The notes under the pieces were generated by a model. The model saw nothing but the letters and a program-made list of their open reading frames with translations, made no database searches and was not told the origin of the DNA. Below are positions 12,430-22,885 of a stretch of DNA of 64,000 nucleotides, one piece after another. How positions within the stretch are numbered: the stretch's first letter is position 1; each line of letters begins with the position of its first letter. Source of the DNA: Acheta domesticus (taxonomy: Eukaryota; Arthropoda; Insecta; Orthoptera; Gryllidae); NCBI GenBank assembly GCA_031308135.1, contig JAHLJT010000631.1, positions 191,288,955-191,352,954 on the forward strand, read 5' to 3'. Made by a program: the position numbers and the translations under genes.

Positions 12430-12640
12430 GTTTGCTTTGGGTGTGAACGTAACCCACTGTTAGCTGCCCGTCGCCTGCGCGAAGAGGAGCCCGAGCAAGA
12501 CAGCGCGCGCTCGCGGCCCGGGATGCTAATGAGACAGCAGCTCCCCGCCGCTCGGGGCGCCTTGTCCTAGCTCCTCGTTGCCACTCGCCTCGCCTCGCTA
12601 TCGCCGCAGCCATTTTCCCGTTTGACACCCGCCCTCACCC
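12430..12640. other. GC-rich, CpG-rich island
   Basis: Locally GC-rich with frequent CpG (for example GCGCGCTCGCGGCCCGGG) around GCTAATGAG at 12525-12533. It runs into C+T-rich DNA on its right. Inference: candidate regulatory or promoter DNA; no coding evidence. Confidence 0.4.
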
Positions 12641-13350
12641 ACCCCCTCACCTCATCATCGACTCACGCGCACGCTGTCTCGTTAAATCCACTATTCCACG
12701 TTCCCTCGCCTCATCGCTTCCCACGCTATTCCCGCCGTCAGGCGCCTGTGTCGTTCCACTATACCGAGGGTCCGTTTTCCTCCCCGCCGCAAATAATGAG
12801 TCCTACTGCTCCGCCAGCCAAAATACTATTCCCCACATTTCTAACTTGTCCTCTTTCTCGTAATCGAAATGATACGTCTGTCACTGATTTTTTTTCTTTT
12901 GCATTTGTCTTGTTCGACTAAAGTCCTTTTTTCCTCATTTACATTTTTTTAGAGACGTGTAACAGATTTTCATGATTGTTACTTTAATTTTCAGGTTTCC
13001 TAACATGCTCATTTTATCCTTAATTCTATTCTTTTTCCTTCTTCAACCCATGTTTTCTATGTAAATTTTTTGTTACATTTAACTTCTTTTTAACCACCCC
13101 ATTTTCTCTTTACTTTTCTTATTCTCTAGTTTTCATTTTTCCTAATCGATATTTCCCCTTTCATATTTCATTTTAATCGATTATTTTGTATCAGTACGTT
13201 TTAGAGTTTTATCTTCTACTTTTTTTAAATTTCGGTTTCTTCTCTCCGTCTCTTCGACTTAGTCTCCTCTTTTCTCGTCTTCGTATTCTATTTGTGACTT
13301 CTTTACTTTGTTCTCAACTTGACAGGACGCTGCGAGCTTTTCTGGAACTC
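12641..13350. repeat. Pyrimidine-rich (C+T) low-complexity tract
   Basis: The plus strand is strongly C+T-rich, CpG-containing at the left (CACCCACCCCCTCACC) and T-rich at the right (TTTTCTTATTCTC). ORFs inside (12622-12921 and 13186-13377) are expected because purine-starting stop codons are rare in such sequence. No tandem period was established. Confidence 0.5.
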
Positions 13351-13361
13351 TTCCAAGTCAA

Positions 13362-13742
13362 CAGGGTTGTCTGTTGAATAGTGAATATCGTAATTCGGAA
13401 TGTATTAATATCAAATTATTGTTCATTTTTCATACATAAATAATAATACTGTAGAAAATTGTGGTGTTTTATTTTTTCAAAATTTTAATGCGTATTTCTT
13501 TAAATTATTTTAAAGAGATATTTTTAATTGAGATTACAATGCTTTGAAGATACTGGTTAAAATCCATAGATTTTTTAACATAACTTCACAACTAAAAATG
13601 TATGGTAAATCACATAAAAAACTATTTTAGTACAAATTGGTCATATCGCAAATTTATACGCTTTTTGTGCGATAATTGTAAATCGTACGTCATAACTGGT
13701 TATCGTAAATGTGCGATAATTATCGTACGACTTGCAACCCTG
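13362..13742. mobile_element. Candidate hAT-like MITE
   Basis: A 381-bp segment bounded by CAGGGTTG at 13362-13369 and its exact inverse CAACCCTG at 13735-13742. CAGGGTTG is a common end of hAT-superfamily elements. The 8 bp outside each end, CAAGTCAA and CCAGGCAA, agree at 6 of 8 positions, which fits a decayed 8-bp hAT target-site duplication. The interior is AT-rich with TGCGATAATT-type subterminal repeats. No transposase, so non-autonomous. Confidence 0.55.
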
Positions 13743-14924
13743 CCAGGCAATAACCTGTTCAGATGAAAGGTAAACTGAGCCGTTTATTACCATGACTTTC
13801 AAAGGTACTATTATGTTTTTGGACCTGCTCTCTAATTTCTGTCATCACTGTGCGACGCACTTTCAATATTTGTCTGCTTGATCATTTTCTTGTCCAGAAG
13901 TTGCACTTTTAGTCCCTTCTGTGAATCGTTATTATAATTTTATAAGAAATTTGAAATTGTATGTAGGTAAATAATAATTACGTATTCGTGCTTGGTGGAT
14001 TTTTTCACTATGTATTTTCAAGCAAAATAATTTATAAAACGTTGTTCTGGACATTAAAAACCATAAGATATTTTCTTTACCATGAATCTTTTCTTTATAT
14101 ATGTTAGAGATAATTTCTTTACCATTTCTTTACTTTCATAAGATTATTTCTTTAATATGAATATTTTCTCTGTATGTGTGAGAGAGCAACGAAGCAGAGT
14201 TACCATTTAAGAATAACTACAATATTGAAAATATATTCGCGTACTTTATTACTAAGTTTCCCTTTTCATTGAAGGTTTGAAATTTTTTTCATACCTTGCG
14301 AACCGAGAGTAATGTAAAATGGATGTATTACATTTGCTTCAAAATATCTGCCCTTCAACTTTTATTGACAGAACTTGTTTATTGAATTAAATTTTTGTTT
14401 AATAGTATAAAATACTTTAGTGACATTATTGCAACATGTTAGCATGAAAGCGCGATTCTATCAAGTAAATTAAACTACTTTCGGGAATGCGAGTGCAACA
14501 GCTCCTATTAATTTTTTTGGAAATTCATGACGCATTCATTATGTCAAATTCATCTTTTCTGAAAGCAATTTGTAAATTCCCCGAATGCCAACGAGCTAAA
14601 GAGTATTCTTGACTCAGTAAGTCTGTGTGAAAAGTTTCTCATTATATATAATAATTCACGTTATCTTCATTTTGTCATTCACTGTTTCTTCCCTCCTTCT
14701 CTCTTGACATTAGTTGTTAGATCGTGATTATGAAAATACCGAGAAAAACTGAGAGAATGAGAAAGTGACACGCGTATGTTATCGTTGGCATCTGGATGTC
14801 TTATCCTGTGCACACTCTGTCGTCCTTTAGGGCGCATTGTGCTCTCTTTTTATATGCGCCCAACCCTCTGAGTAAGTTCTGCTTTCTTTTTTAGAACAGT
14901 CTTCTCTTTGAAAATACTTTGCTA
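13743..14924. other. No recognised feature
   Basis: AT-rich. A local imperfect repeat of TTTCTTTACCAT/TTTCTTTAATAT words occurs at about 14070-14170. Nothing coding seen. Confidence 0.5.
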
Positions 14925-15250
14925 TTTCTAAGTACTCTCTGCTCTCTTTCTGAGCACCCTCAGCTCACTTTCTGAGCTCTCTCTGCTCTCTTTCTGAGCA
15001 CCCTCGGTTCTCTTTCTGAGCGCCCTCTGCTCTCTTTCTGAGCGCCCTCAGCTCACTTTCTGAGCTCTCTCTGCTCTCTTTCTGAGCGCCCTCTGCTCTC
15101 TTTCTGAGTACCCTTTTCGCTCTTTCTGACTACCCTCTGCTCTCTCTCACTGACTACTCTCTGCTCTCTTTTGAGTCTCTCCTCCTCTATTCGTTTCTGA
15201 GTACCTTCTGCCCTCTGCCTGATCGTGGTCTGCTCTCTTTCTAGGTAGAA
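14925..15250. repeat. 22-bp minisatellite
   Basis: At least eleven head-to-tail 22-bp units from 14925 to 15166, each starting TTTCTGAG and ending GCTCTC or GCTCAC, with a variable core (CACCCT, CTCTCT, CGCCCT, TACCCT). Unit starts fall at 14925, 14947, 14969, 14991, 15013, 15035, 15057, 15079, 15101, 15123 and 15145. Two or three degenerate units continue to about 15250. Because 22 is not a multiple of 3, the 159-codon minus-strand ORF (15053-15532) that covers it is not a conserved protein repeat. Confidence 0.9.
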
Positions 15251-15289
15251 TGCTCTTCTCTCTTTTTGTTGCGCTCTCGTTTGGAGTGC

Positions 15290-15680
15290 GCTCAGCTCTC
15301 TTTGTGGGTAGGCCCGGCGCTCCCCGTGGGCACGCGCCGCGCGGCGGGAGCCGTGGACGGGGCCCTGCCAGGCTGCGTGCACGCGCCTTGCGGGGCGCCG
15401 TGTGCATCGACCGCCCCTTTTGAAGTTTCCTGGCGCAACAATTTTAAATAACCCATTAAAACGTCGCCGTGGTGGGAGGCGAAGCGAGGAGAGAATTATA
15501 ACGCCGCCTGCCCGCTCCGTGGCCCCACGCACTCGCTCACTTCCCCTCCCCTCCCCACCACGCCCACGCCCCCGTACTTACGCTCGCTTCATCTTGCTGG
15601 CGACGGCGCGCGCCGCTCGCCCCCCCCTTTCCTTCGCTTTCCTGGGCTTCCCTTGTTGTGGGCCGCGCGCATTAAATTCT
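15290..15680. other. GC-rich, CpG-rich island
   Basis: CpG-dense sequence such as GGCACGCGCCGCGCGGCGGG, enclosing AATAACCCATTAAAACG near 15450 and GCGCGCATTAAA near 15665. It follows the 22-bp minisatellite directly and runs into C+T-rich DNA. Candidate regulatory DNA by composition only. Confidence 0.4.
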
Positions 15681-15699
15681 TACTCATTATGCGCACGGG

Positions 15700-16270
15700 T
15701 GTTCAATTGAGCCCTTGCACACTACTGCTCCAGAATTCATGCCGGCAATATTGTTTCTCTGTTCCTTTTTCCGTTCCCCCTGTTGCGTTCGCTGCAAAAG
15801 TGCTTCTTTGAAATTTTCTCTTACCCTTGTTCTTTTGCCTTTACTCGCAATGTTATTGCCTCTTCCATGTCTCTGCTTCATTCCATGTCTCTGCCACGCT
15901 TATTATTTCCTTTTTTTGTTGCTCCTGCTCTTTTCCCACCAATCCATGGTATTTTCAAAATAGTTGTACATTTTGTTACTTTTACTTCCCTTTTCTTTTC
16001 ACTCTATTTCATTTTACGTGTCTGTCATTATCCCCCGATCTTCTTTAGCCGCTTGAAACTTTTCACTTTCCGAAACTTTGTTTCTCTCTGTTGCCTTTAA
16101 TTTTCGACTATTGGCGTTTAGTCTTTTCTATTTCTTCCACTTTCTAATAAGCTCTGTTTGAAAAATTATCTTCATATTTTTCGTTGCCTTGATTTCCATT
16201 ATACACTTCTTTATAGTACTTTTACTTTGCTAATACTTTTGATGTTGCCATTTCTGGTCGTGAACAATTC
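15700..16270. repeat. Pyrimidine-rich (C+T) low-complexity tract
   Basis: Plus strand rich in TTTC, CTTT and TCCC words. Overlapping ORFs at 15715-15963 and 15783-16100 are hydrophobic F/L/S-rich translations of this skew and show no domain. Confidence 0.5.
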
Positions 16271-16880
16271 GTTCTTTCATTCAAGAAGGAAATTTAGAAA
16301 CGTCCAGCCACCATCCAAATAAAGTTACGTGCTTCTTTTTGTGTGGCAACAAATTTTCCTTCAGAAAGAAAAATTAACTTCTTTACAAAAATCTATAAAA
16401 ATGTATTTGTAAAAAATGATATACATTGTGATTTTTTATACAATATTTAAAGATAATTTTCATTTTTCTAGTCTGTCACCATGTTTCCAACATAAGTGCA
16501 CTTAATGTCAAACCTCCCCATCCACTAATTGTGAAAAAAGTCAAAAATATTTTCTACTGATTGAACACTTGATTTTGAAAAAAATAGTTTTAGTAATTAA
16601 ACCAAAACTTATTTTTTACTTCAATAAAATTGTTTTAAGTATTATATATTCTTACTTTATCATTTATCACCCATCTCACTCCAGTGGTGTTTTTTTGTTG
16701 TTTCTTCAGCTTTTTTAAAAATTTTATTTCATTTTAGGTCGCTTTATAACTACAATGGTCATCAGCGACCTCTTTAATATTACAAATTATGACATACAGT
16801 GTAAGATGCTATTCTTAAACCACATCTACAGATCACATTAATTACTTTTTCTTCAGCTTTATAAGATACCTTTGAAAGGT
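16271..16880. other. AT-rich, no recognised feature
   Basis: Nothing coding or repetitive recognised. Confidence 0.5.
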
Positions 16881-16889
16881 ATTCTCCCT

Positions 16890-17530
16890 CTCTTCGTCCT
16901 CCGTCTCCATCCTTCGGCCTCCTTCGGGCCCCCTCCCGTGACAGCTGCCGCTGGAGAGCCCCGACTGTGGCAGCTTCCCTTCCGAGGAGGGTGGTGGGCT
17001 GCTCTTTTTCTCGTGGCGGCGAGGGCGGTGATGGCAGCGGCGGCGAGGACGACGAGGGCGGGGTGAGCGGCGGCGGCGGGGACGGCGGCGGCAGAAGGCG
17101 ACAGGAGGGTGGCGGCGGTGGCGAGGGCGGCGGCGGTGGCGAGGGCGGCGGCGGTGGCGAGGGCGGCGGCGGTGGCGAGGGCGGCGGCGGTGGCGAGGGC
17201 GGCGGCGGTGGCGAGGGCGGCGGCGGTGGCGAGGGAGGTGGCGGTGGCGAGGGTGGCGGCGGTGGCGAGGGCAGCGGGGGGTAGCGAGGGCGGCGGCGGT
17301 GGCGAGGGCGGCGGTGGCGAGGGCGGCGGTGGCGAAGGCGAGGGCGGCGGTGGCGAAGGCGGCGGTGGAGAAGGCGAGGGTGGCGGCGGGGGGCGGCTGC
17401 AGTGCCCGCGGCGGCGGAGCCGGTGCAGACGTCTGCCCCGAGACGCGTTGCAGACGACTGCCGTCGCCGCGTCGCTCCCAAGTTTCCACGAAGCCCTGAA
17501 ACGAGCCGGCGCCGAATGTGTGTTCCGATG
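16890..17530. other. GC-rich region enclosing a GGN array
   Basis: CpG-dense sequence. ORFs of 260 and 215 codons on the minus strand and 140 and 105 codons on the plus strand overlap each other in several frames. Their Pro-, Gly-, Arg- or Ala-rich composition is the direct translation of the tandem repeat inside, so I do not call a gene. Confidence 0.5.
17050..17390. repeat. 15-bp GGN minisatellite
   Basis: Tandem GGCGGCGGTGGCGAG units (15 bp), nearly exact from about 17108 to 17270, then shortened GGCGGTGGCGAGGGC-type units to about 17390. Variation is mostly at every third base. The plus-strand translation is a GGGGE repeat; the minus strand gives SPPPP. The dense GG runs on the plus strand could form G-quadruplexes (inference). 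Confidence 0.9.
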
Positions 17531-17539
17531 AAGTGCAGG

Positions 17540-20460
17540 AGGCGGTGTGTCGACTTCCTCACATCGTCGCCGTCATATGCGCATCTGTGATGTTTTATCT
17601 CTCAAACGACGTGCCTCCCGTATGCGTTTTCCATCTGTGAAATTTATTCTTGCGCCCGATATATCTTTCGGTCGTGTTCTCATCGAGCGTGAAGAAGTGC
17701 AGCAAAAGTTGTAGGTAGTACTATCGCAAAGAGGTTTGGAGCCATTTTACTCCTGTAGGTCGCCACTTTTAAACATTCATGAGAAATGTATTACGTGTTT
17801 TATTTGTTTCTTCAGTATAGCTACGATTATTAACTGAAATGAAATGAGATTTCATCGAATTATATAAACATATATTTTCGGGACAATGTTTTTCTGCAAA
17901 CAAGTATTTTTCTCTTTAGGCCTAATATTTCTTCCATTCACTAGTGACGATGAGAATGTAGTGACTATGTAGTGAGAATACAAGACCAGTATTAAAAAAC
18001 GTTTCTGGGTTAAATGGCAAATGCAGAACAAAAGTTACGTCAATTTTTTCTACAAAAATCGAACGAAATTCAGTCACTAACCCAAGAAAGTAAGATACAA
18101 GTTTTGGCCTGTTATAAATGTGACCTTACAAATTTGGGTCACAGTCAAACATAATAGTTTAAAAAGTTAATGATAACAAATGCGAACAAGAACAATATGT
18201 TTGGTCACAGGAATATTTTGAATTAGGTTTTCTTTTGTTTTTATGGAACAAAATTAGTTGTTTTATATGGTTCCTGGCTCATCGTAAAGGAAGTTAGACG
18301 TTGCTCTTTGAAGGTTCTTCGTAATACATTTTTTGATCGTCTGATCTTTCATCGGGTTAATGGATTGGTGTTCTCAAAGGGATAGTGAAATGATTGAAAA
18401 GTCTGTAAATGGAAAAAGGAAAATACCACTAAATAGATAAAAACTAATAAACTAACTATACAATCTGTGTGTTGAAGGCGTACACGTAAAATTGAATCTA
18501 AACGAAAGCAAGACGTTGCAAACAAATTTCTTTCAACTTCGGACAACTTTGAGCCACGTTACGTATTTCACCGTAGACATTTTCTTCTTAATGGGTTTAT
18601 CACAATCAGGTTCAATTTTCCAAAATGAAAATTCCATATTTCATTTTAATAACATTTCCGAATAACTCTACACCATATCGCCATTATTGCAAGTAAACGA
18701 ATGCAATTAAAACGAATGTAAAACAGAATAAATTGTCAAGGTACATCATTTCCAAGAGAGGAAAAACTCACTCGTGCTGTAGCGGTGGGGCTGGAAAGGG
18801 ATGGCGCGAGGGATGGGAATTGGGATTACATTGGTGACTCCCCGTGCGGACCAGGCCTGTAATCTGCAGGGGGCCCTGATCACCACTGGGGGGGGGACAG
18901 GAAGGGGGAGAAGCGGACACGCAAAGCAAGCGGCCCTTAGCGCCGGCCTGCAGCCACCACCCACCCCGCCGTCGCCCCAACCCTATTTAATGCCACCAGG
19001 GGGGTGAAATATATTAATTTACACATTACTGTGGTTAAAGTATCACTTTTCCTTTCAAGGAGTTCAGTTGCGTAGAAGTAGTTGTCTATATTTTGGCAAA
19101 ATTTTACAAGTTACTGATATTAATGACTTGTAATAAGAATGTAAGTTTATTTGATAATTAATATAAAAGATAGTGTTCATTCATTGACAGTTGACAATTA
19201 TTTCTTTATAACAATAAACATCCAGAAATAATACATATGTTTCTTTTGAATACATTCAATTTGTTAAATTTAGTACTCAATAATTTTGGACTTTTCTTGC
19301 TTGCTTCTTCAACCAATGTCACCAGAATTAAATTGTATTTTTCATCAAGTTAATATTTCACCCCGTTTGCTGTCAATTGTCCCGCCACAGGCATGTATTT
19401 TTAGTTCATTAGAAATTATTCTTTGGTGAAAGAACAAAGGAACTAGCTTGTGAATGTTGTTTTCATTCAATCCTTCATTCCATATGTCGTAATCAAGAAC
19501 TTGAGTTGCCATGTTCTCAGGCTTCAGTACTCACACTCTCCGAACAGTTCCTATGTAAGAAAACTGTTACTAAGGAACCGTCTATAAATTAGGTAAAGGA
19601 AATTTGATTTTGAATACCCCCTTCCCCTCTAAAACGCAACCTGTATGCGCGCTTGCACCCCTCCCTAAATATGTAACGCTTGCCAATATCACACCTCCTC
19701 TTCTAAATGCAAGTGAAAATAAATTATTGCATAGTAAAAATATTTTCCACTGATTTTACTTGTGTTTTATATTAAAATGAATGATAATTAATGTATAAAT
19801 TAGTTCAAGATGCTGACTGCACCTACCAATAATATTAGGGGAAATGTGAGTAGAGGGAGAACGCGTATGCGAGAAAATGTTTGATCGCAAACCATGCGCA
19901 CGCCGTCCCGGATGATGGAGAAGCGAAAGTATACTGCGCCAATTTAAATGGATTCTACATACCAGTTTTGAATATTTGCTTCGTAATCTTACAGATTCAA
20001 TAAAAATTGATGAAAAAGTATTTTCATTTATTGTAACAAATTATTTCTAATAACTTTAATTTGTTTTCGAAACATTAATTAGTTAATATTTTAATGTTTT
20101 AATAAAAGACTTCCTAAAAGGACTTATTTCAGCTGATGTTAAAAAATATTTTTTTAAAATATCAGAGTTACGTAACACTAAATTTTTACCCCTACCCGTA
20201 TGTAACGCATCGTAACGCTGTCTCAAATCCCCTCTCCCTCTATATATTGCGTAATTTATGAACTACCCCTAAATGCGCGTAAAAATATCTTCCCATTTAA
20301 AGAAATTAAACAACCCTCTTTCCTTGTCGCCCACGCTCCGTCGCCTTCATTTGCGCGCACATATCCGCTCCACCACCACCGCCGGCTTATTTTTCGTTTC
20401 ATCAACACACCTTAATCATTTCAAAGCCATCACCGTCATTATTATCATTTAACCCTTCTT
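17540..20460. other. No recognised gene
   Basis: AT-rich apart from a GC-rich patch at about 18780-19000 (GGGGGCCCTGATCACC, G-runs). Short ORFs only, none with a recognisable domain. Confidence 0.5.
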
Positions 20461-20895
20461 CCTACCGGCTACGTTAGCTGAACGGGAAAGTTCTTGCCTT
20501 TGCCTCGAGGTCCTAGAGTTCGAGTCCGGACGCTGGTGAAATTACTACGCTAACTACGTGGCTTTGTCGAATTCAACCACCGTTTGGAAAAGACGTTTAT
20601 CGATCGAATGCTCTGTTACGTAGTTTTCCGAGTTTTATCCGATCGTAATCAATCCAGTGTGGGAGCAGTACCCTAGCAATCGGTAAGACCGCGTTCCTTC
20701 TTAATCCTTCGCTTCTCCTCTCATTGGAGAGAGCTTTGAGCCTGGGGTCTCGCTTCGGAGGAGGGATGCCACAGAATCGAACGTGTAGGTTGGAAGGAGA
20801 TCTGAAGTTCCAGCTGGGTGGAAACGCCACCATCTCTCGGAATATTATGTGCTCTACACTTACGAGAGTAATGTCGGGCGGAAACAATAATTGCT
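20461..20895 (+). mobile_element. tRNA-derived SINE, copy D
   Basis: The head has CTACGTTAGCTGAACGGGAAA (A-box region, about 20470-20490) and GAGTTCGAGTCC at 20517-20528 (canonical B box), so a polymerase III promoter is recognisable. The body has AACTACGTGGC, GTAGTTTTCCGAG, GGGAGCAGTACCCTAGCAA and ACGTGTAGGTTGG. The end is near GTCGGGCGGAAACAATAA at about 20873-20892. Its tRNA-like head is among the best preserved in the window. Confidence 0.8.
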
Positions 20896-20989
20896 TTGTC
20901 TCTCCATTCATGCTTTTCTTCATTTTAAGTTCAGCTGCTTCATCTGCGAGCGGACTCGCAAAACGTGAAAGACGAATATACAAAACAAA

Positions 20990-21360
20990 ATAATTTTGCT
21001 TTCTTTTCTCCAGTTTTCTTTCTCCGGACTCGCTTTCGTTCCCCTCTTATTTCCCTCAGAAACTCGTATGCCTCTGTCCTAAATATTCTTCTCGTAAATT
21101 TGTGTGTGCTAAATCAGCAATCCTGCACCTCTTGCGTAACCATACATTTTCCTCCTGCCGCCTCTCTCATTTTATTGACATGCTATTTCATTCGTAGGAT
21201 TCTTCAACCTTATTTCATTGTTGCCGCCTCGTTTCGGTTTCAGTGCCCTCCCGGGGACGGTCGTTACACCAATTACTAAGCATTACTTAGCATTTGACTT
21301 AAATAGGTGGCTCTTTCAATTGGTTGCTCAATGATCATTAATGGCGTCGCTTACCAAATT
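20990..21360. other. C+T-rich unannotated stretch
   Basis: Pyrimidine-rich on the plus strand. A 104-codon ORF at 20965-21279 has no recognisable domain. Confidence 0.4.
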
Positions 21361-21364
21361 TGAT

Positions 21365-21432
21365 TTCTCTCTCTCCCTCTCTCTCTCCCTCTCTCTCTCC
21401 CTCTCTCTCTCTCCCTCTCTCTCCCTCTCTCA
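21365..21432. repeat. (CT)n/(CTCTCTCC)n microsatellite
   Basis: Uninterrupted polypyrimidine run made of CTCTCTCC blocks. The minus strand is pure GA-rich. Confidence 0.9.
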
Positions 21433-21559
21433 TTTTTTCTAAAGATACGATTTGCTGAATATTATTGTTTCCACTACATAGTTGCACAAAAAGTAACCTA
21501 CCAACTTCCTTCATGTCTGGTCCCATCATTTTTGCTACTCTAATCGTACTTTTCCAGCT

Positions 21560-21990
21560 TCACCCTACTCGTGGCCCGAGTGTTCGCCATCCCCTCCGCC
21601 TTGCTCGCCACCCTCGACACACGGCCTGTGCCGCCGCGCAGCTGCTTCCGGCGCGAAGACAAGGGCGCGTCGCGGGACTGTAGGTGGGGGGTGGCGGGGC
21701 AGGGGCGGACGGGCGGGCGCGGCGAGACGGCGCGGCCGGCGCAGGCAAAATGTTTGCGTTGGCTCGCGGCTGCGGCCAGGCGCCTGTAATTAACCGCCGC
21801 CGCCGCCGGGGGATCAAACGCGCTGCGCCCCGGGGGCTGAGGAGTCGGGGCCGGAGGCGGGGCCTGGGGGCGGAAGTGGGCGCGGCTCGGCGCCGTGCGC
21901 AAGGCGGCAACAGCGGGCGCACGGCTGCTGCCTGGGACGAAGTGGGGAGCGGCGGGCCTAGAGACTGAGATGCAAAGGCCGCAGAAGGCA
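21560..21990. other. GC-rich, CpG-rich island
   Basis: Dense CpG, with GTAATTAACC at about 21786 inside CCGCCGCCGCC sequence. It directly adjoins the 8-bp array. The minus-strand 368-codon ORF (21540-22646) crosses both and is a product of the array's open frame. Candidate regulatory DNA by composition. Confidence 0.4.
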
Positions 21991-22005
21991 GCAAGAAGAG
22001 TAGGT

Positions 22006-22480
22006 GTCGGAGTCTCTGAGTCTCTGAGTCCCTGAGTCCCTGAGTCCCTGAGTCCCTGAGTCCCTGAGTCCCTGAGTCCCTGAGTCCCTGAGTCCCTGAG
22101 TCCCTGAGTCCCTGAGTCCCTGAGTCCCTGAGTCCCTGAGTCTCTGAGTCCCTGAGTCTCTGAGTCCCGGAGTCCCTGAGTCCCTGAGTCCCTGAGTCTC
22201 TGAGTCCCGGAGTCTCTGAGTCTCTGAGTCCCTGAGTCCCTGAGTCTCTGAGTCTTTGAGTCCCTGAGTCTTTGAGTCCCTGAGTCTTTGAGTCCCTGAG
22301 TCTTTGAGTCCCTGGGTCTTTGAGTCCCTGAGTCTCTGATTCCTTGAGTCACTGAGTCTCTGATTCCTTGAGTCACTGAGTCTCTGATTCCTTCAGTCAC
22401 TGAGTTCCTGAGGCCCTGATTCCTTGAGTCACTGAGTCTCTGAGGCCCTGAGCATGGGTCTCTGACTCCCTCAGACCCTG
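22006..22480. repeat. 8-bp tandem array (GAGTCCCT) with higher-order units
   Basis: From 22018 to about 22140 the unit is GAGTCCCT with almost no variation. From about 22246 to 22330 GAGTCTTT and GAGTCCCT alternate, making a 16-bp unit. From 22338 a 24-bp unit beginning GATTCCTTGAG repeats at 22338, 22362, 22386 and, after one extra 8-bp step, 22418. The minus strand reads as an RDSGTQGL protein repeat because 24 is a multiple of both 8 and 3; this is not evidence for a gene. Confidence 0.93.
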
Positions 22481-22639
22481 AGCTCTGAGTCGGTACCGCG
22501 GAGTTGACTGCAAAGGAATAGAAGGAGATGGAGTAGGAGAATATATCAGAAGCGAAATCGGTGGAGTAGATGGAAATGGAGCCACGGACGTCTGTGATAA
22601 TTTCTCCATGGCTACGAGAGGAGAGTAGCGAGAGCTGGG

Positions 22640-22885
22640 AGCGCAATGTTCTCGCCCGCAGCTACCCGCTTGCCGAGTCTGGAGACGGGAGCGGGGCGCG
22701 GCGGCTGCGAGGTCGCGAGATGACGCAAGAGGAGGCGAAGGCGGAGGGCGGAAGCGGTGCGGACGCGGTGCGGCAGGGCGCGGAGGCGCTGCCTGCTGCT
22801 TGGGCTGAAGTGGGTGGCGGCGGCGGCGGCGGCAGATGGAGAGACGTCGAGTCAGGAGGAGCGGCGCATCCTGTGTCATGACGCA
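22640..22885. other. GC-rich patch with (GGC)n
   Basis: CpG-rich, containing GGCGGCGGCGGCGGCGGC near 22815-22833. ORFs in four frames; no domain. Confidence 0.4.

Noticed and set aside
14925..15250. CRISPR-like array
   Set aside because: Units are contiguous with no unique spacers, and the genome is eukaryotic; this is a minisatellite. The same applies to the 8-, 15-, 44- and 52-bp arrays.
16780..17562. 260-codon proline-rich (SPPPP) minus-strand ORF, plus overlapping 215-codon ORF
   Set aside because: Both are different-frame translations of the 15-bp GGN array; every frame is open because of the repeat composition, and there is no domain outside it.
20470..20530. Functional tRNA gene
   Set aside because: A and B boxes are recognisable, but no complete cloverleaf is visible and the downstream sequence is the SINE body.
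21540..22646. 368-codon minus-strand ORF with RDSGTQGL repeats
   Set aside because: Direct translation of the 8-bp array (24 bp = 8 codons); the non-repeat part is Pro/Arg/Ala-rich CpG-island sequence.
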